This document shows positions 29,363 through 47,276 of a stretch of DNA of 64,000 nucleotides, in pieces. Where the stretch lies: the NCBI RefSeq assembly GCF_014353015.1, contig NZ_CP060704.1:2691001-2755000 (forward strand). The letters are read 5' to 3'. The stretch is from Chitinimonas koreensis. Its GTDB lineage: Bacteria > Pseudomonadota > Gammaproteobacteria > Burkholderiales > Chitinimonadaceae. Position numbers and translations under genes: made by a program. The notes beneath the pieces were generated by a model. That model was given only the letters and a program-made list of their open reading frames with translations. It was not told the origin of the DNA and made no database searches. Positions within the stretch are counted from its first letter, which is position 1; every line of letters begins with the position of its first letter.

Positions 29363-32300
29363 ATGAACCTCCTATTCCGCATCCTGCTCACCCTGCTGAT
29401 CGCCTGCGCCGCCCTGCCCGGCCGCGCCGGCCAGGCCACCGCCGACGACCGACGCTGGCTCGACCGCCAGGAGCGCATCATGGTCGGCTACTACGGCAAC
29501 GGCTGGCCGCCGTTCGAGATCGTCTCGCCCGAGAACGGCTACGAGGGCATCAGCGTCGATTACCTGAACCTGGTGGCCAAGCGGCTGGACCTCGGCCCGC
29601 GGCTGCACTACGTGCACCTGGCCAGTTGGGACGAGGCGGTCGCCGCGCTGCGCGACGGCCGCATCGACCTGGTCGCCTCGACCGTCCGGACGCCCGAGCG
29701 CGAATCCTTCCTGACCTTCACCGACAGCTACCTGCAGAGCAACAGCCTGGTGTTCGCGCGCAGCGACGACCACTACATCCAGGGCTTCGGCGACCTGCCC
29801 GGCAAGCGGGTGGCGGTGGAGCGCGGCTACGCCATGCAGGAACTGCTGCGCAACCGCTTCGGCGCCGGCCACGAGCCGCTGTTCATCGTGGTCGACGACA
29901 CCGAGGCCGCGCTGCGCGCCGTCTCCTCGGGCAAGGCCGATGTCTACGTCGGCGACGGCGTGGTGGCCAACTACCTGATCGGCAAGCTCTACCTGAGCAA
30001 CCTCGAGCCGCGCGACACCACCGGCCTGCCCTCGAGCGACCTGCGCTTCGCCATGCGCAAGCCGCTGGCGCCGCTGGCGCGGCTGTTCAACGACGCGCTG
30101 GCCGACATTCCCGAAGCGCAGCAGCGCGCGATCGCCGGGCAATGGCTGCCGATCGTGCAGGGCTATTCGCTGCGCACCCTGTTCTACCGCCACTGGCCCT
30201 GGCTGCTCGGCGCCGTCTCGCTGCTGCTGCTGATCGCGCTGTGGAACCAGTCGCTGCGCCGCCAGATCGCCGAGCGGCGGAAGGCCGAGGACGCGCTGGC
30301 GGTCGCCGCCGCGCGGGCCGAGGCGGCGCAGGAGCAATTGGTCGAGATGAGCAATGCGCTGCTGTGCACCGTGTTCCAGCTGCGCATCCGGCCCGACCGC
30401 ACCGAGCACTTCACCTTCCTCAGCGACCAGGCCGAGCCGATGCTCGGCATCCCGCGCCACGCCCTCCTGAACATGCCCGGCATCCGCTTCGCCACGGTGC
30501 ACGAGGCCGACCGCCAGCGGGTGATCGACACCGTGCTCAAGGCCAGCCTCGACCAGGCGCCGCTCGACTGCGAATACCGGCTCGACCTGGCCGGCGCGCA
30601 GCACTGGGTGCACCTGCAGGCGCTGCCGCGGCGCGAGCGGGACGGCACCACGGTGTGGAACGGCTACCTGCAGGACATCACCGCGCTCAAGCTGGCGGCC
30701 GAAACCATCCGCGAGCGCGAGGCGGCCTTCCGCGCGCTGGCCGAGAACTCGCCCGACCTGATCATGCGTTTCGACGCCGGCTGCCAGTTCCTCTACATCA
30801 ACCGCGCGATCGACCGCGGCGAGCATTTCGCCGCCGACCGCTGCCTCCAGCCCGAACAGCTGCTCGGCCATACTCATGGCGGCATCGGCATGCCTGAGGA
30901 ACAAGTCGCCGAGCGCGAGGCGGCGATCCGCGAGGTATTCGCCAGCGGCCGGGTGGTGCGCCGGGTGATGAGCATGCCGGACGGCCGGCGCTGGCGCGAC
31001 TGGCTGCTATCGCCCGAATTCGACGAGCAAGGCCAGGTGCGCAGCGTGCTGGTCGCCTCGCGCGACATCACCGAGCAGCGCCAGCAGCAGGAAGCGCTGG
31101 CGGCGACCGAGGAGCGGCTGCGCTCGATGACCGACAGCCTGCAGGTGGCCGTGTTCCAGTACCGGCTCGAGGCCAGCGGCCGCCACCGCTTCGCCTTCAT
31201 GGCGCCGGCGGTCGAGGCGATCACCGGGCTGACCGTCGACGAGCTGCTGGCCGACGACAGCGCGTTCTTCAACCTGATCGACCCGGACAGCCTCGAAGGC
31301 TTCCAGGAGCGGACGATGCACTCGGCCGTCACGCTCGAGCCGCTGCGCAGCGAATTCCTGCTGTTCCACGCCAAGACCGGCGAGATGCGCTGGATCGAGA
31401 CCAGCTCCAACCCGGTCCGCGCCGCCGACGGCGCCACCGTCTGGAACGGCTATTTCGCCGACATCACCGAACGCCGGCAGATGGACGCCGCGCTGCAGGA
31501 GGCCGAGACCGAGGCCAACCTGGCGCGCCAGCAGATGGTGGAGATGAGCAATGCGCTGCCGCTGGCGGTGTTCCAGTTCCGCCTCGACGGCGACGGCAAC
31601 ATGGGCTACAGCTTCGTCAGCGAGAAATCGCTCGAAGTGCTCGGCGTGCCGGCGCGCGACATCCTGCACGACCCCGAGACGCGGCTGCGCAACCACGCGC
31701 CGGGCGAGGCCGAGCGCGTGCGCAGCGAGCTCGAGACGGCCTGCCTCGCGCGTTCGCGCATCGAGCTGGAAGAGCGGCTGATCGTCGACGGCCTCGAACG
31801 CTGGGTGTTCGCCTGCTCCGAGCCGGCCGAACAGGCGCACGGCGCCTGGGTGTGGAACGGCTTCTGGATGGACATCACCGCCGAGAAGCAGCAGGAAATC
31901 GCATTGCGCGAGGCGCGCGACAATGCCGAGGAGGCCACGCGCGCCAAGTCGATGTTCCTGGCCAATATGAGCCACGAGATCCGCACCCCGATGAACGCCA
32001 TCATCGGCATGTCCCACCTGGCGCTGCGCACCGACCTGCAACCCAAGCAGCGCGACTACGTGCAGAAGATCCACAACGCCGGCAATGCCCTCTTGGGGAT
32101 CATCAACGACATCCTCGACTTCTCGAAGATCGAGGCCGGCAAGCTCGACATGGAGATCGTCGAGTTCGACCTCGACGAGGTGCTGACCAATGTCGCCACC
32201 GTCACCGCCAGCAAGGCGCAGGAGCGCGGGCTGGAATACCTGTTCGACGTGCCGGCCGGCCTGCCGCGCGCGCTGCGCGGCGATCCGCTGCGGCTGGGGC

Positions 32301-34123
32301 AGGTGCTGATCAACCTGGTCAACAACGCGGTCAAGTTCACCGAGCGCGGCGAAGTGCACCTGTCGGCGCGGCTGCTGGCCGAGGAAGCCGGCCGGGTCGA
32401 GCTGCAGTTCTGCGTGCGCGACACCGGCATCGGCATGACGCCGGAACAGTCGGCCCGGCTGTTCCAGGCCTTCACCCAGGCCGACGGCTCGACCACCCGC
32501 AAGTTCGGCGGCACCGGCCTGGGCCTCAGCATCTCCAGGCGGCTGGTCGAGATGATGGACGGCCGCATCTGGGTCGACAGCGAGGCCGGCGTCGGCAGCC
32601 GCTTCCAGTTCACCTGCCGGCTCGAGCTCGGCGCCGCGGCCGAACAGCGCGGCCGGGTGCTGCCCGACGCGCTCAACGGCCTCAAGGTGCTGGTGGTCGA
32701 CGACAACCCGGTGGCGCGCGAAGTGCTGCTCGGCGCCTTCGCCGACCTGCCGATGCAGGTCGAGGCGGTGGCCGGCGGTGCCGAGGCGCTGTCGGCGCTG
32801 CAGTCGGCCGAACAGCCGTTCCAGCTGCTGCTGACCGACTGGCAGATGCCGGGCCTCAACGGCATCCAGCTGGCCAGCCGCGTCCAGGCCGAGCTGCCCG
32901 AGCCGCCGCGGGTGGTGCTGGTCACCGCCTTCGGCCGCGAGGAGGTACGCAACGCCGCCGAAGCGGCCGGCATCGACGGCTTCCTGCTCAAGCCGATCAA
33001 CCAGTCGACCCTGGTCGACACCCTGGTCGAGCTGTTCGCGCCGGCCGGCGACGAGCTGGCGGCGACGCTGCGCGCCGGCCGGGTGCCGCGCTTCGAGGCC
33101 GGCCGCGTGCTGCTGGCCGAGGACAACGAGATCAACCAGCAGATCGCGGTCGAGCTGTTCGAGGCGGCCGGCCTCGAGGTCGACGTCGCCGGCAACGGCC
33201 AGATCGCGCTCGACCGCCTGGCCGGCCACGCGCCGGACCACTACGACATGGTCTTCATGGACCTGCAGATGCCGGTGATGGACGGCCACGCCGCCACCGC
33301 CTCGATCCGCGCCGACGCGCGTTTCGATGCGCTGCCGATCATCGCCATGACCGCCCACGCCATGGTCGAGGAGCGCGAGCGCTGCCTGGCCGAGGGCATG
33401 AACGACCACGTCACCAAGCCGATCGACCCGGCCGCGCTGTACGGGCTGCTGCTGCGCCACCTCGCCGCCAAGCGGGTGGCCGACGAAGCCCCGGCCGATG
33501 CGCCGGCAGCCGAGGAAGCCGGCCTGCTCGTCGACGGCCTCGAACTCGAATCGGCGCGCCGCCGCGTCAACGGCAACGAGAAGCTGCTGCTCAAGCTGCT
33601 GCGCCAGTACCGGCGCGACCAGACCGCGGTACCGGCCGAGGTGCGGCAGGCGGTCGACGCCGGCGACTACGCCACGGCCGAGCGCCTCGCCCATACGCTC
33701 AAGGGCGTGTCCGGCAATATCGGCGCCGAGGCGGTACGGCAGGCGGCCGACCGGCTCGAAGCCGCGCTGCACGCGCAGCTGCCGCTGGCCGAACTCGAAC
33801 CCTTGCTGGAGGCGGTGGACCAGCCGCTGCAGCAGCTGGCCGCGGCGCTCGACGCCGGCCTGCCGGCCGAGGCCGCCGCGACGGTGGCCGCCGCCGTGCG
33901 GCCGCTGCAGGACTGGGGCGACGACCTGCGCCAGTTGGCCGAGCTGATGAGCGACTGCGACCGCGATGCGCTGGTGCTGTTCGACGGCCTGGCCGACGAA
34001 TTCGGCGCCACCTTCGGCCCGGGCGTGGTGCAGACCATCCGCCGCGGCTTCGACGAATTCGACTTCGACGCCGCCCGCGAAGCGCTGCTGAACGCCGCGG
34101 CCGACAAGGCGATCAGCCTGTAG
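29363..34123 (+). CDS. Hybrid histidine kinase: SBP_bac_3 sensor, four PAS, HisKA, HATPase, REC-REC, Hpt
   Basis: BvgS/EvgS-like inner-membrane kinase of 1586 residues. A signal sequence (1-23) leads a periplasmic amino-acid-binding-protein fold (about 34-268; [33 protein letters not shown]). A transmembrane helix lies near 279-297. Four PAS/PAC units occupy about 330-850, each ending in a WNGYxxDIT-type motif. HisKA has phosphoacceptor H871 ([13 protein letters not shown]); HATPase has [16 protein letters not shown] and FGGTGLGLS. Two receivers carry D1159 (TDWQMPG) and D1300 ([10 protein letters not shown]), and the Hpt has H1444 (AHTLKGVSG). A conserved roughly 70-residue tail follows ([16 protein letters not shown]). 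All catalytic residues are present, so a His-Asp-His-Asp relay is possible in one chain. The ligand is probably a small amino acid or related solute, by fold only. Confidence 0.92.
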   Translation: MNLLFRILLTLLIACAALPGRAGQATADDRRWLDRQERIMVGYYGNGWPPFEIVSPENGYEGISVDYLNLVAKRLDLGPRLHYVHLASWDEAVAALRDGRIDLVASTVRTPERESFLTFTDSYLQSNSLVFARSDDHYIQGFGDLPGKRVAVERGYAMQELLRNRFGAGHEPLFIVVDDTEAALRAVSSGKADVYVGDGVVANYLIGKLYLSNLEPRDTTGLPSSDLRFAMRKPLAPLARLFNDALADIPEAQQRAIAGQWLPIVQGYSLRTLFYRHWPWLLGAVSLLLLIALWNQSLRRQIAERRKAEDALAVAAARAEAAQEQLVEMSNALLCTVFQLRIRPDRTEHFTFLSDQAEPMLGIPRHALLNMPGIRFATVHEADRQRVIDTVLKASLDQAPLDCEYRLDLAGAQHWVHLQALPRRERDGTTVWNGYLQDITALKLAAETIREREAAFRALAENSPDLIMRFDAGCQFLYINRAIDRGEHFAADRCLQPEQLLGHTHGGIGMPEEQVAEREAAIREVFASGRVVRRVMSMPDGRRWRDWLLSPEFDEQGQVRSVLVASRDITEQRQQQEALAATEERLRSMTDSLQVAVFQYRLEASGRHRFAFMAPAVEAITGLTVDELLADDSAFFNLIDPDSLEGFQERTMHSAVTLEPLRSEFLLFHAKTGEMRWIETSSNPVRAADGATVWNGYFADITERRQMDAALQEAETEANLARQQMVEMSNALPLAVFQFRLDGDGNMGYSFVSEKSLEVLGVPARDILHDPETRLRNHAPGEAERVRSELETACLARSRIELEERLIVDGLERWVFACSEPAEQAHGAWVWNGFWMDITAEKQQEIALREARDNAEEATRAKSMFLANMSHEIRTPMNAIIGMSHLALRTDLQPKQRDYVQKIHNAGNALLGIINDILDFSKIEAGKLDMEIVEFDLDEVLTNVATVTASKAQERGLEYLFDVPAGLPRALRGDPLRLGQVLINLVNNAVKFTERGEVHLSARLLAEEAGRVELQFCVRDTGIGMTPEQSARLFQAFTQADGSTTRKFGGTGLGLSISRRLVEMMDGRIWVDSEAGVGSRFQFTCRLELGAAAEQRGRVLPDALNGLKVLVVDDNPVAREVLLGAFADLPMQVEAVAGGAEALSALQSAEQPFQLLLTDWQMPGLNGIQLASRVQAELPEPPRVVLVTAFGREEVRNAAEAAGIDGFLLKPINQSTLVDTLVELFAPAGDELAATLRAGRVPRFEAGRVLLAEDNEINQQIAVELFEAAGLEVDVAGNGQIALDRLAGHAPDHYDMVFMDLQMPVMDGHAATASIRADARFDALPIIAMTAHAMVEERERCLAEGMNDHVTKPIDPAALYGLLLRHLAAKRVADEAPADAPAAEEAGLLVDGLELESARRRVNGNEKLLLKLLRQYRRDQTAVPAEVRQAVDAGDYATAERLAHTLKGVSGNIGAEAVRQAADRLEAALHAQLPLAELEPLLEAVDQPLQQLAAALDAGLPAEAAATVAAAVRPLQDWGDDLRQLAELMSDCDRDALVLFDGLADEFGATFGPGVVQTIRRGFDEFDFDAAREALLNAAADKAISL

Positions 34124-34185
34124 TCGGGCAACGGCGGAATCGTGCCCATGATGAGAGACCTTTCCACTTCCGCCCCGGCGGCCTT

Positions 34186-34272
34186 GGCCCGTCGCTCCGC
34201 AGGCTGGCCGGTCGGATCGTGGCCTGGCCCGTCGAACGACGCTTGGCGAGGTAGCAGTACTACAATATATTC
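34186..34272 (+). repeat. Intergenic element copy 2 (GGCCYGTCG x2, 40-bp spacing, then CAATATATTC)
   Basis: GGCCCGTCG at 34186 and 34226 (spacing 40, as at 25281/25321), GGTCGGAT between them, then CTTGGCGA and CAATATATTC at 34263-34272, 37 bp after the second motif (38 in copy 1). Both copies precede a receiver-domain gene. Confidence 0.65.
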
Positions 34273-34288
34273 GCGACAACTAATGCAA

Positions 34289-34315
34289 GCGCTGTGGGGT
34301 TACCCGCCACAGCGC
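34289..34315 (+). repeat. 9-bp perfect hairpin in the leader
   Basis: GCGCTGTGG (34289-34297) pairs with CCACAGCGC (34307-34315) around a 9-nt loop, about 17 bp after the AT-rich end of the shared element. No U tract follows. Confidence 0.5.
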
Positions 34316-34438
34316 GGGCGCAAGACCGGAAGCCGCCACCGCGGTGAGCCGGCGCCCCGACCGGCCCGGCGCGGATCGCCGACCGACGCCCGCGGCGGCG
34401 CCCGGTCCGGCACACCGCAGCGATGGGCCGCCAAGGGC

Positions 34439-34465
34439 TATAGTCCGTTGAGACGACATCTCAAC
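34439..34465 (+). promoter_or_regulatory. Candidate -10 box with overlapping palindromic operator
   Basis: TATAGT at 34439-34444 is followed at once by GTTGAGA-CGACA-TCTCAAC (34447-34465), a perfect 7-bp inverted repeat with a 5-bp centre. It would cover the transcription start, the usual place for a repressor site. GGAG at 34472 is the likely Shine-Dalgarno for ATG 34489. Confidence 0.5.
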
Positions 34466-34488
34466 TTGTACGGAGCCTGAGTCCATCC

Positions 34489-36085
<1,597 letters not shown>

Positions 36086-36089
<4 letters not shown>

Positions 36090-37222
36090 GCCGCCAGCCG
36101 CAGCGCCGTCGCGGCGCCCCGCCCGTCCTGCAGCTGGTCGTCCTGCTGCTGTGCAGCTGGATGCCGGCCGCCGCGGCCGAGCGTCCGCCGCGGTTGGTGT
36201 TCATCAACCCGGGCCTGCACGACGAATCGTTCTGGGTCACCTATGCCGGCCTGATGGAAGGCGCCGCGCACCAGCTCGGCTGGAGGCTCGAGACGCGCTA
36301 CGCCGAGCGCGACCACCTGAAGATGGTGGCGCTGGCGCAGGAGGCGCTGGCCGCCGAACGCAAGCCCGACTACCTGCTGATCGTCAACGAGAAGCCGGTG
36401 ATGGTGCCGGTGCTGCTGGCGGCCGAACGGGCCGGGGTCGACGTCCTGCTGCTGTCGGTCGGGCTCAATCCGCAGGAGCAGGCCATCGCCGGCCAGCCGC
36501 GCACCAGGTTCAGGCACTGGATCGGCACCATCCTGCCGGACAACCGGCAGGCCGGTTACCTGGTCGCCCGCGCCGTCCTGGCCGAGCGGCCGACCGCGGC
36601 GGCGCCGGCCCGCCTGGCCGTGCTGCGCGGCGTGCGCGCCACCCGGGCCGACGCCGACCGCCACCTCGGCCTGCGCCGCTACCTGGCCGAACAGGGCCGT
36701 GCCGGCATTGCCTACAGCTTCGACGCCAACTGGCGGCGCGACGACGCCCGCCGCCAGCTCGGCCGGCTGCTCGGCTTCGACGCCGCCATCGACGCGGTCT
36801 GGGCCGCCAACGACCAGATGGCGCTCGGTGCGGCGGATGCGCTGTCGGGCCGGGTAGCCGATGGGCCGGCCGGCCGTCCATCGGACGTACCGGTCAGCGG
36901 CGTGCTGTCTTCGCGCGAGGGCGTCGAGGCGCTCGCCGCCGGCCGGCTGCACACCATGCCGGGCGGCCACCTCGCGCTGGGCGCCTGCGCCGTCCTGATG
37001 CTCGACGACTACCGCAAGGGCCGCGACTTCGCGCGCGGCGGCGAGCGCGGCGGCCAGGCCGAGGTCACGGTGCCGATCTTCGAACCGGTCGACCGCGCCG
37101 GCGCCGCCAGCTGGCTGCGACTGTTCGACCCGGCGCAATGGTCGCGCCTGCCCTATGCGCGCTGGCGGCCGGCCCGGGCCGGTGACTACCGCTGCCAGGC
37201 CTCCACGCTGCTCGTCGGCTGA
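36086..37222 (+). CDS. Periplasmic sugar/autoinducer-type binding protein (Peripla_BP family), probably a kinase co-sensor
   Basis: 378 residues. The start overlaps the preceding stop (ATGA). The N terminus QLVVLLLCSWMPAAAAERP is a Sec signal peptide. The mature part resembles LacI/RbsB/LuxP-type binding proteins: RLVFINPGLHDESFWVTY at the first strand and helix, DYLLIVNEKP, the hinge-side DNRQAGYLVARAVL, and AVWAANDQMALGAADAL in the second lobe. No ABC permease or ATPase is nearby; it sits between a dual-REC protein and a Cache-like hybrid kinase 24 bp downstream. That layout is like luxP-luxQ or torT-torS, so it likely presents a ligand to the kinase rather than to a transporter. The ligand is unknown. 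Confidence 0.82.
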
Positions 37223-37246
37223 CGCGCTCCACCGAATCGAACCCCG

Positions 37247-42883
<5,637 letters not shown>

Positions 42884-42958
42884 TGGCATGACAACCCGCC
42901 CGTCCACCCCATCCCGCCCGGCCGCACCGCTGCGCGCCGCGGGAATGTCCAGGAGCAG

Positions 42959-44107
42959 ATGATGCAAATCAGGCAATTCGCCCTCGATCGACCCGGCGTG
43001 CTGACCGAGGCGCTGGAGGCCCTCGCCGCGCTCGATCCGCAACTGCTGCTCGTATTCGGTTCGATCGAGAAGATCGGCGAGCCCGAGCTGGCCGCCCGCC
43101 TCGCCGCCGCCCTGCCCGGCTGCCGCATCGCCGGCTGCTCGACCGCCGGCGAGATCTCGGCCGACGGCGTGCTCGACCAGACCCTGGTGCTGACCGCGGT
43201 GCGTTTCGAGCAGACCCGCGTCGCGCTGGCCGCCACCGAGGTGGCCGACATCCCCGATTCGCACGAAGCCGGCAGCCGCCTGGCCGGCCAGTTGCAGGCC
43301 GACGACCTGCAGGCGGTGCTGCTGTTCGGCCCCGGCATCGACATCAACGGCAGCGCGCTGATCGCCGGCCTCGCCGCTGCCTTGCCGGCCGGCGTGGGCA
43401 TCAGCGGCGGCCTGGCCGGCGACGGCGGCGCCTTCGCCGGCACGCTGACGCTGGCCGACGGCCGCATCGGTGCCCGCCTGGTGGTCGCCGTCGGCCTCTA
43501 CGGCACGCAATTGCGCGTCAGCCACGGTTCCTGCCACGGCTGGGAACCGTTCGGCCCGGCCCGGCGGGTCACCCGCAGCGTCGGCAACCTGCTGTACGAG
43601 CTCGACGGCGAGCCGGCGCTGGAAATCTACAAGCGCTACCTCGGCGACTACGCGCGCGACCTGCCGGCCTCCGGCCTGCTGTTCCCGTTCGAGATGCTCG
43701 GCGCCGACCAGGACCAGGTCGGCCTGATCCGCACCATCCTCGGCGTCGACGAGACCGACGGCATGCTGGTGCTGGCCGGCGAGGTGATCGAGGACGGCTT
43801 CGTGCGGCTGATGCACGCCAGCACCGATTCGCTGGTCGACGGCGCCGAGGAAGCCGCTTCGCGCGCGCTGGCCGGCTCGGCCGACGGCGGCGACGCGCTG
43901 GCCATCCTGGTCAGCTGCGTCGGCCGCAAGCTGGTGATGGGCGCCCGCGTCGACGAGGAGATCGAGGCGGTGGCCGACCTGTTCGGCCGCCGCACCACGC
44001 TGGCCGGCTTCTATTCCTACGGCGAGATGGCGCCGGACATCCAGGGCGTGGACTGCAAGCTGCACAACCAGACCATGACGGTCACCTACCTGTCCGAACC
44101 CGCCTGA
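42959..44107 (+). CDS. FIST-domain sensory protein (FIST N + FIST C), NosP-like by context
   Basis: Cytoplasmic protein of 382 residues with both FIST halves: the N-terminal domain ([32 protein letters not shown]) and the C-terminal domain ([33 protein letters not shown]). FIST proteins bind small ligands; the NosP subgroup binds haem and nitric oxide and is encoded beside a hybrid kinase it inhibits. Here a soluble hybrid kinase starts 13 bp downstream, matching that arrangement. Whether this member binds haem cannot be told from sequence alone. Two ATGs compete: AGGAG at 42951 is 3 nt from ATG 42959 but 6 nt from ATG 42962, so the second (MQIRQF) may be the real start. Confidence 0.9.
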   Translation: MMQIRQFALDRPGVLTEALEALAALDPQLLLVFGSIEKIGEPELAARLAAALPGCRIAGCSTAGEISADGVLDQTLVLTAVRFEQTRVALAATEVADIPDSHEAGSRLAGQLQADDLQAVLLFGPGIDINGSALIAGLAAALPAGVGISGGLAGDGGAFAGTLTLADGRIGARLVVAVGLYGTQLRVSHGSCHGWEPFGPARRVTRSVGNLLYELDGEPALEIYKRYLGDYARDLPASGLLFPFEMLGADQDQVGLIRTILGVDETDGMLVLAGEVIEDGFVRLMHASTDSLVDGAEEAASRALAGSADGGDALAILVSCVGRKLVMGARVDEEIEAVADLFGRRTTLAGFYSYGEMAPDIQGVDCKLHNQTMTVTYLSEPA

Positions 44108-44120
44108 GCCGACCGCGATC

Positions 44121-46601
44121 ATGGCACTGCACAACAAGACCCTGCTGCGACAGCTTCGGCGCAGCCTGCAGGTCGATTCCGACGAAGCGCTGGCAGCGCT
44201 GCAGCAGGCGCTGGCCGAGCCCGACCGGCCCGAGCACCGCGCCCGGCTGCAGGCGCTCGGCAGCAGCCTGCCCGGCTTCCTCGGCATGGTGCAGGATGGC
44301 TACGAGCAGTTCGACCGCGACTTGACGCTGCGCTCGCGCAGCCTCGAGCTGTCGACCCAGGAGCTCACCGCCGCCAACGACGAGCTGCGCGCGGCGCGGC
44401 GCACGGCCGAGGACGCATCGAAGATGAAGTCGATGTTCCTGGCCAATATGAGCCACGAGATCCGCACCCCGATGAACGCCATCATCGGCATGTCCCACCT
44501 GGCGCTGCGCACCGACCTGCAACCCAAGCAGCGCGACTACGTGCAGAAGATCCACAACGCCGGCAACGCCCTCTTGGGGATCATCAACGACATCCTCGAC
44601 TTCTCGAAGATCGAGGCCGGCAAACTCGACATGGAAGCGGTCGACTTCAACCTCGACGAGGTGCTGGCCAATGTCGCCACCGTCACCGCCGGCAAGGCGC
44701 AGGACAAGGATCTCGAATACCTGTTCGACGTGCCGGCCCACCTGCCGCGCGCGTTGCGCGGCGATCCGCTGCGGCTGGGCCAGATCCTGATCAACCTGGT
44801 CAACAACGCGGTCAAGTTCACCGAACAGGGCGAGGTGCACCTGTCGGCCCGGCTGCTGGCCGAAGAGGCCGGCCACGTGCAGCTGCAGTTCTGCGTGCGC
44901 GACACCGGCATCGGCATGACGCCGGAACAGTCGGCCCGGCTGTTCCAGGCCTTCACCCAGGCCGACGGCTCGACCACCCGCAAGTTCGGCGGCACCGGCC
45001 TCGGCCTCAGCATCTCCAAGCGGCTGGTCGAGATGATGGACGGCCAGATCTGGGTCGAGAGCGAGGCCGGCGTCGGCAGCCGCTTCCTGTTCACCTGCCG
45101 GCTCGCCACCGGCCAGGCCGCCGCCCGCCATGCGCGCGTGCTGCCCGACGCGCTCAACGGCCTCAAGGTGCTGGTGGTCGACGACAACCCGGTGGCGCGC
45201 GAAGTGCTGCTCGGCGCGCTGGCCGAGCTGCCGGTCGAGGCCGAGGCCGTCGCCGGTCCGCAGGAGGCGCTGGCGGCACTGCACGGTGTACGGGACCGGC
45301 CGTTCCGCTTGCTGCTGACCGACTGGCAGATGCCCGGCATGAACGGCATCCAGCTGGCCGGCCGCGCCCAGGCCGAGCTGGCCGAGCCGCCGCGGGTGGT
45401 GCTGGTCACCGCCTTCGGCCGCGAGGAAGTGCGCAATGCCGCCGAAGCGGCCGGCATCGACGATTTCCTGCTCAAGCCGATCAACCAGTCGATGCTGGTC
45501 GACACCCTGGTCGAGCTGTTCGCGCCCGAGCAGGCCGCCGCGGTGCCGGTCCGCCGCGACGGCCGCATCCCGCGCTTCGCGGCGGCGCGCGTGCTGCTGA
45601 CCGAGGACAACGAGATCAACCAGCAGATCGCGATCGAGCTGCTCGAATCGGCCGGCCTCGAGGTCGACGTCGCCAACAACGGCCGCGAGGCGCTCGAACG
45701 GCTGGCCGGGCATGCGCCGGACCACTACGACCTGGTGTTCATGGACCTGCAGATGCCGGTGATGGACGGCCACGAGGCGACCCGGAACATCCGCGCCGAT
45801 GCGCGCTACGCCGACCTGCCGGTGGTCGCCATGACCGCCCACGCCATGCTGGAGGAGCGCGCGCGCTGCCTCGAGGAAGGCATGAACGACCATATCAGCA
45901 AGCCGATCGACCCGGCCGCGCTGTACGCGCTGCTGGCGCAGTGGCTGGCCGCCAGGCTGAGCCCGGACCAGCCGGCCGCGGCCGATGCCCGCGCGCAGCT
46001 GCTGCCGGACGCGATCGAGGGCTTCGACCTCGCTGCCGCGCGCGGCCGCGTCAACGGCAACGAGAAACTGCTGCTCAAGCTGCTGCAGAGCTTCCGCCGC
46101 GACCAGGCGGCGGCGCCGGCGGTGATCGCCGCGGCGACGGCCGCCAGCGACTACCTGACGGCCGAGCGGCTGGCCCACACGCTCAAGGGCGTCGCCGGCA
46201 ATCTCGGCGCCAGCGCGGTGGCGGCGCAGGCCGACGCGCTCGAGAGCCTGCTCAGGACGCAGCCGCCGGCGGCCGCGCTGGCCGGCCCGCTGGCCGCGCT
46301 GCAGGCGGCGCTCGATACGCTGGCGGCCCGGCTCGACGCCGGCCTGCCGGCCGAGACCGGCGCCGCGTCCGCCATCGCCGCCCGTTCGCCCGAGGCCTGG
46401 CAGGACGACCTGCAGCGGCTGGCCGGGCTGATCGAGAGCTGCGATCGCGAGGCGATGGTGCTGTTCGACCAGCTCGCGCCCGAGTTCGGCGCCAGCTTCG
46501 GCCAGGGCGCGGTGCAGGCGATCCGCCGCGGCTTCGACGAATTCGACTTCGACAGTTCGCTCGAAGCTCTGCGCTATGCCGCGCACGAAGTGGACTTCTG
46601 A
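44121..46601 (+). CDS. Soluble hybrid histidine kinase (HisKA, HATPase, REC-REC, Hpt) paired with the FIST protein
   Basis: 826 residues with no transmembrane helix or PAS domain. Residues 1-70 form a helical N-terminal region ([38 protein letters not shown]) leading into a coiled coil; this is the kind of N terminus seen in kinases partnered with FIST/NosP proteins. HisKA H112, HATPase with NLVNNAVKF and [12 protein letters not shown]1 D401 ([10 protein letters not shown]), REC2 D542 ([10 protein letters not shown]), Hpt H686 (AHTLKGVAG) and the conserved tail [11 protein letters not shown]. Lacking its own sensor, it presumably takes its signal from the FIST protein. The core is nearly identical in DNA sequence to the kinases at 29.4, 37.2 and 47.3 kb. 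Confidence 0.92.
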   Translation: MALHNKTLLRQLRRSLQVDSDEALAALQQALAEPDRPEHRARLQALGSSLPGFLGMVQDGYEQFDRDLTLRSRSLELSTQELTAANDELRAARRTAEDASKMKSMFLANMSHEIRTPMNAIIGMSHLALRTDLQPKQRDYVQKIHNAGNALLGIINDILDFSKIEAGKLDMEAVDFNLDEVLANVATVTAGKAQDKDLEYLFDVPAHLPRALRGDPLRLGQILINLVNNAVKFTEQGEVHLSARLLAEEAGHVQLQFCVRDTGIGMTPEQSARLFQAFTQADGSTTRKFGGTGLGLSISKRLVEMMDGQIWVESEAGVGSRFLFTCRLATGQAAARHARVLPDALNGLKVLVVDDNPVAREVLLGALAELPVEAEAVAGPQEALAALHGVRDRPFRLLLTDWQMPGMNGIQLAGRAQAELAEPPRVVLVTAFGREEVRNAAEAAGIDDFLLKPINQSMLVDTLVELFAPEQAAAVPVRRDGRIPRFAAARVLLTEDNEINQQIAIELLESAGLEVDVANNGREALERLAGHAPDHYDLVFMDLQMPVMDGHEATRNIRADARYADLPVVAMTAHAMLEERARCLEEGMNDHISKPIDPAALYALLAQWLAARLSPDQPAAADARAQLLPDAIEGFDLAAARGRVNGNEKLLLKLLQSFRRDQAAAPAVIAAATAASDYLTAERLAHTLKGVAGNLGASAVAAQADALESLLRTQPPAAALAGPLAALQAALDTLAARLDAGLPAETGAASAIAARSPEAWQDDLQRLAGLIESCDREAMVLFDQLAPEFGASFGQGAVQAIRRGFDEFDFDSSLEALRYAAHEVDF

Positions 46602-46708
46602 CCATGCGCGCCCACCGCCCCAACCCGACCCAGGCCACGCCCGAGCGAGGCGCGGCCGCCCCGCCCCATCCACCGCAGCACATTCACGACAGAACCGGAG
46701 AGGAAAGC

Positions 46709-47224
46709 ATGATGAGCAGATTCACCCCGACTTCCCTGAAAGCCGCCCTGCTGCTGGCCGCGGCGCTCGCCGCCACGCCGGGCTGGGCGCTCGACAAGCC
46801 GAGCGGCAAGGTAGTGCTGACCCTGAGCGGCAAGGTCGAGCAGACGAATTCCGCCAAGGGCGCCACCTTCGACATGGCGATGCTGGAGAAGCTGCCGCAG
46901 CACACCTTCACCACCCAGACGCCGTGGTATCCCAAGCCGGTCAAGTTCACCGGCCCGCTGCTGCGCGACGTGCTGGCCGCGGCCGGCGCCAAGGGCCAGA
47001 AGCTGCTGGCGGTGGCGCTGAACGACTACAAGACCGAGATCCCGGTCGACGACTCCACCCGCTACGACGTGGTGGTGGCCCGCCTGCTCGACGACAAGCC
47101 GATGCCGGTCCGCGAGAAGGGTCCGCTGTTCATCGTCTACCCTTTCGATACCAAGCCCGAACTGCGTACCGAGATCTACTACAACCGCGCGGCCTGGCAG
47201 CTGAAGGCCCTGCAGGTGCAGTGA
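46709..47224 (+). CDS. Periplasmic SUOX-fold (molybdopterin-oxidoreductase-like) protein without cysteine, probable kinase co-sensor
   Basis: 171 residues. A strong Shine-Dalgarno (GGAGAGGA) precedes ATG 46709. The signal peptide runs to about residue 27 ([16 protein letters not shown]). The mature part looks like the oxidoreductase molybdopterin-binding fold: [59 protein letters not shown]. The whole protein has no cysteine, so the Mo-ligating cysteine of true sulfite-oxidase-type enzymes is absent and catalysis is unlikely. It sits 52 bp before a membrane hybrid kinase with a periplasmic helical sensor, suggesting a ligand-binding or co-sensor role. Assignment to the fold is moderately sure; the role is inferred. 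Confidence 0.75.
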   Translation: MMSRFTPTSLKAALLLAAALAATPGWALDKPSGKVVLTLSGKVEQTNSAKGATFDMAMLEKLPQHTFTTQTPWYPKPVKFTGPLLRDVLAAAGAKGQKLLAVALNDYKTEIPVDDSTRYDVVVARLLDDKPMPVREKGPLFIVYPFDTKPELRTEIYYNRAAWQLKALQVQ

Positions 47225-47276
47225 TCCGCGCCGCCGCCCGATCCCGACCGTCCAACCCGACCGCCTCGACCGACCC

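Larger units (their letters stand above)
34124..34488. other. 365-bp leader region before dual-REC gene 2
   Basis: No gene is supported. In order it holds the shared GGCCYGTCG/CAATATATTC element (34186-34272), a 9-bp hairpin (34289-34315), a GC-rich stretch without features, a TATAGT box (34439-34444) and a 7-bp palindrome (34447-34465) just before the coding sequence. Confidence 0.6.

Noticed and set aside
31007..34279. Long minus-strand open frames opposite the hybrid kinases (also at 36.0-41.6, 44.1-46.7, 47.1-50.0 and 55.1-57.8 kb)
   Set aside because: They recur opposite every kinase core with the same low-complexity composition, as expected for antisense of a repeated gene, not for real genes.
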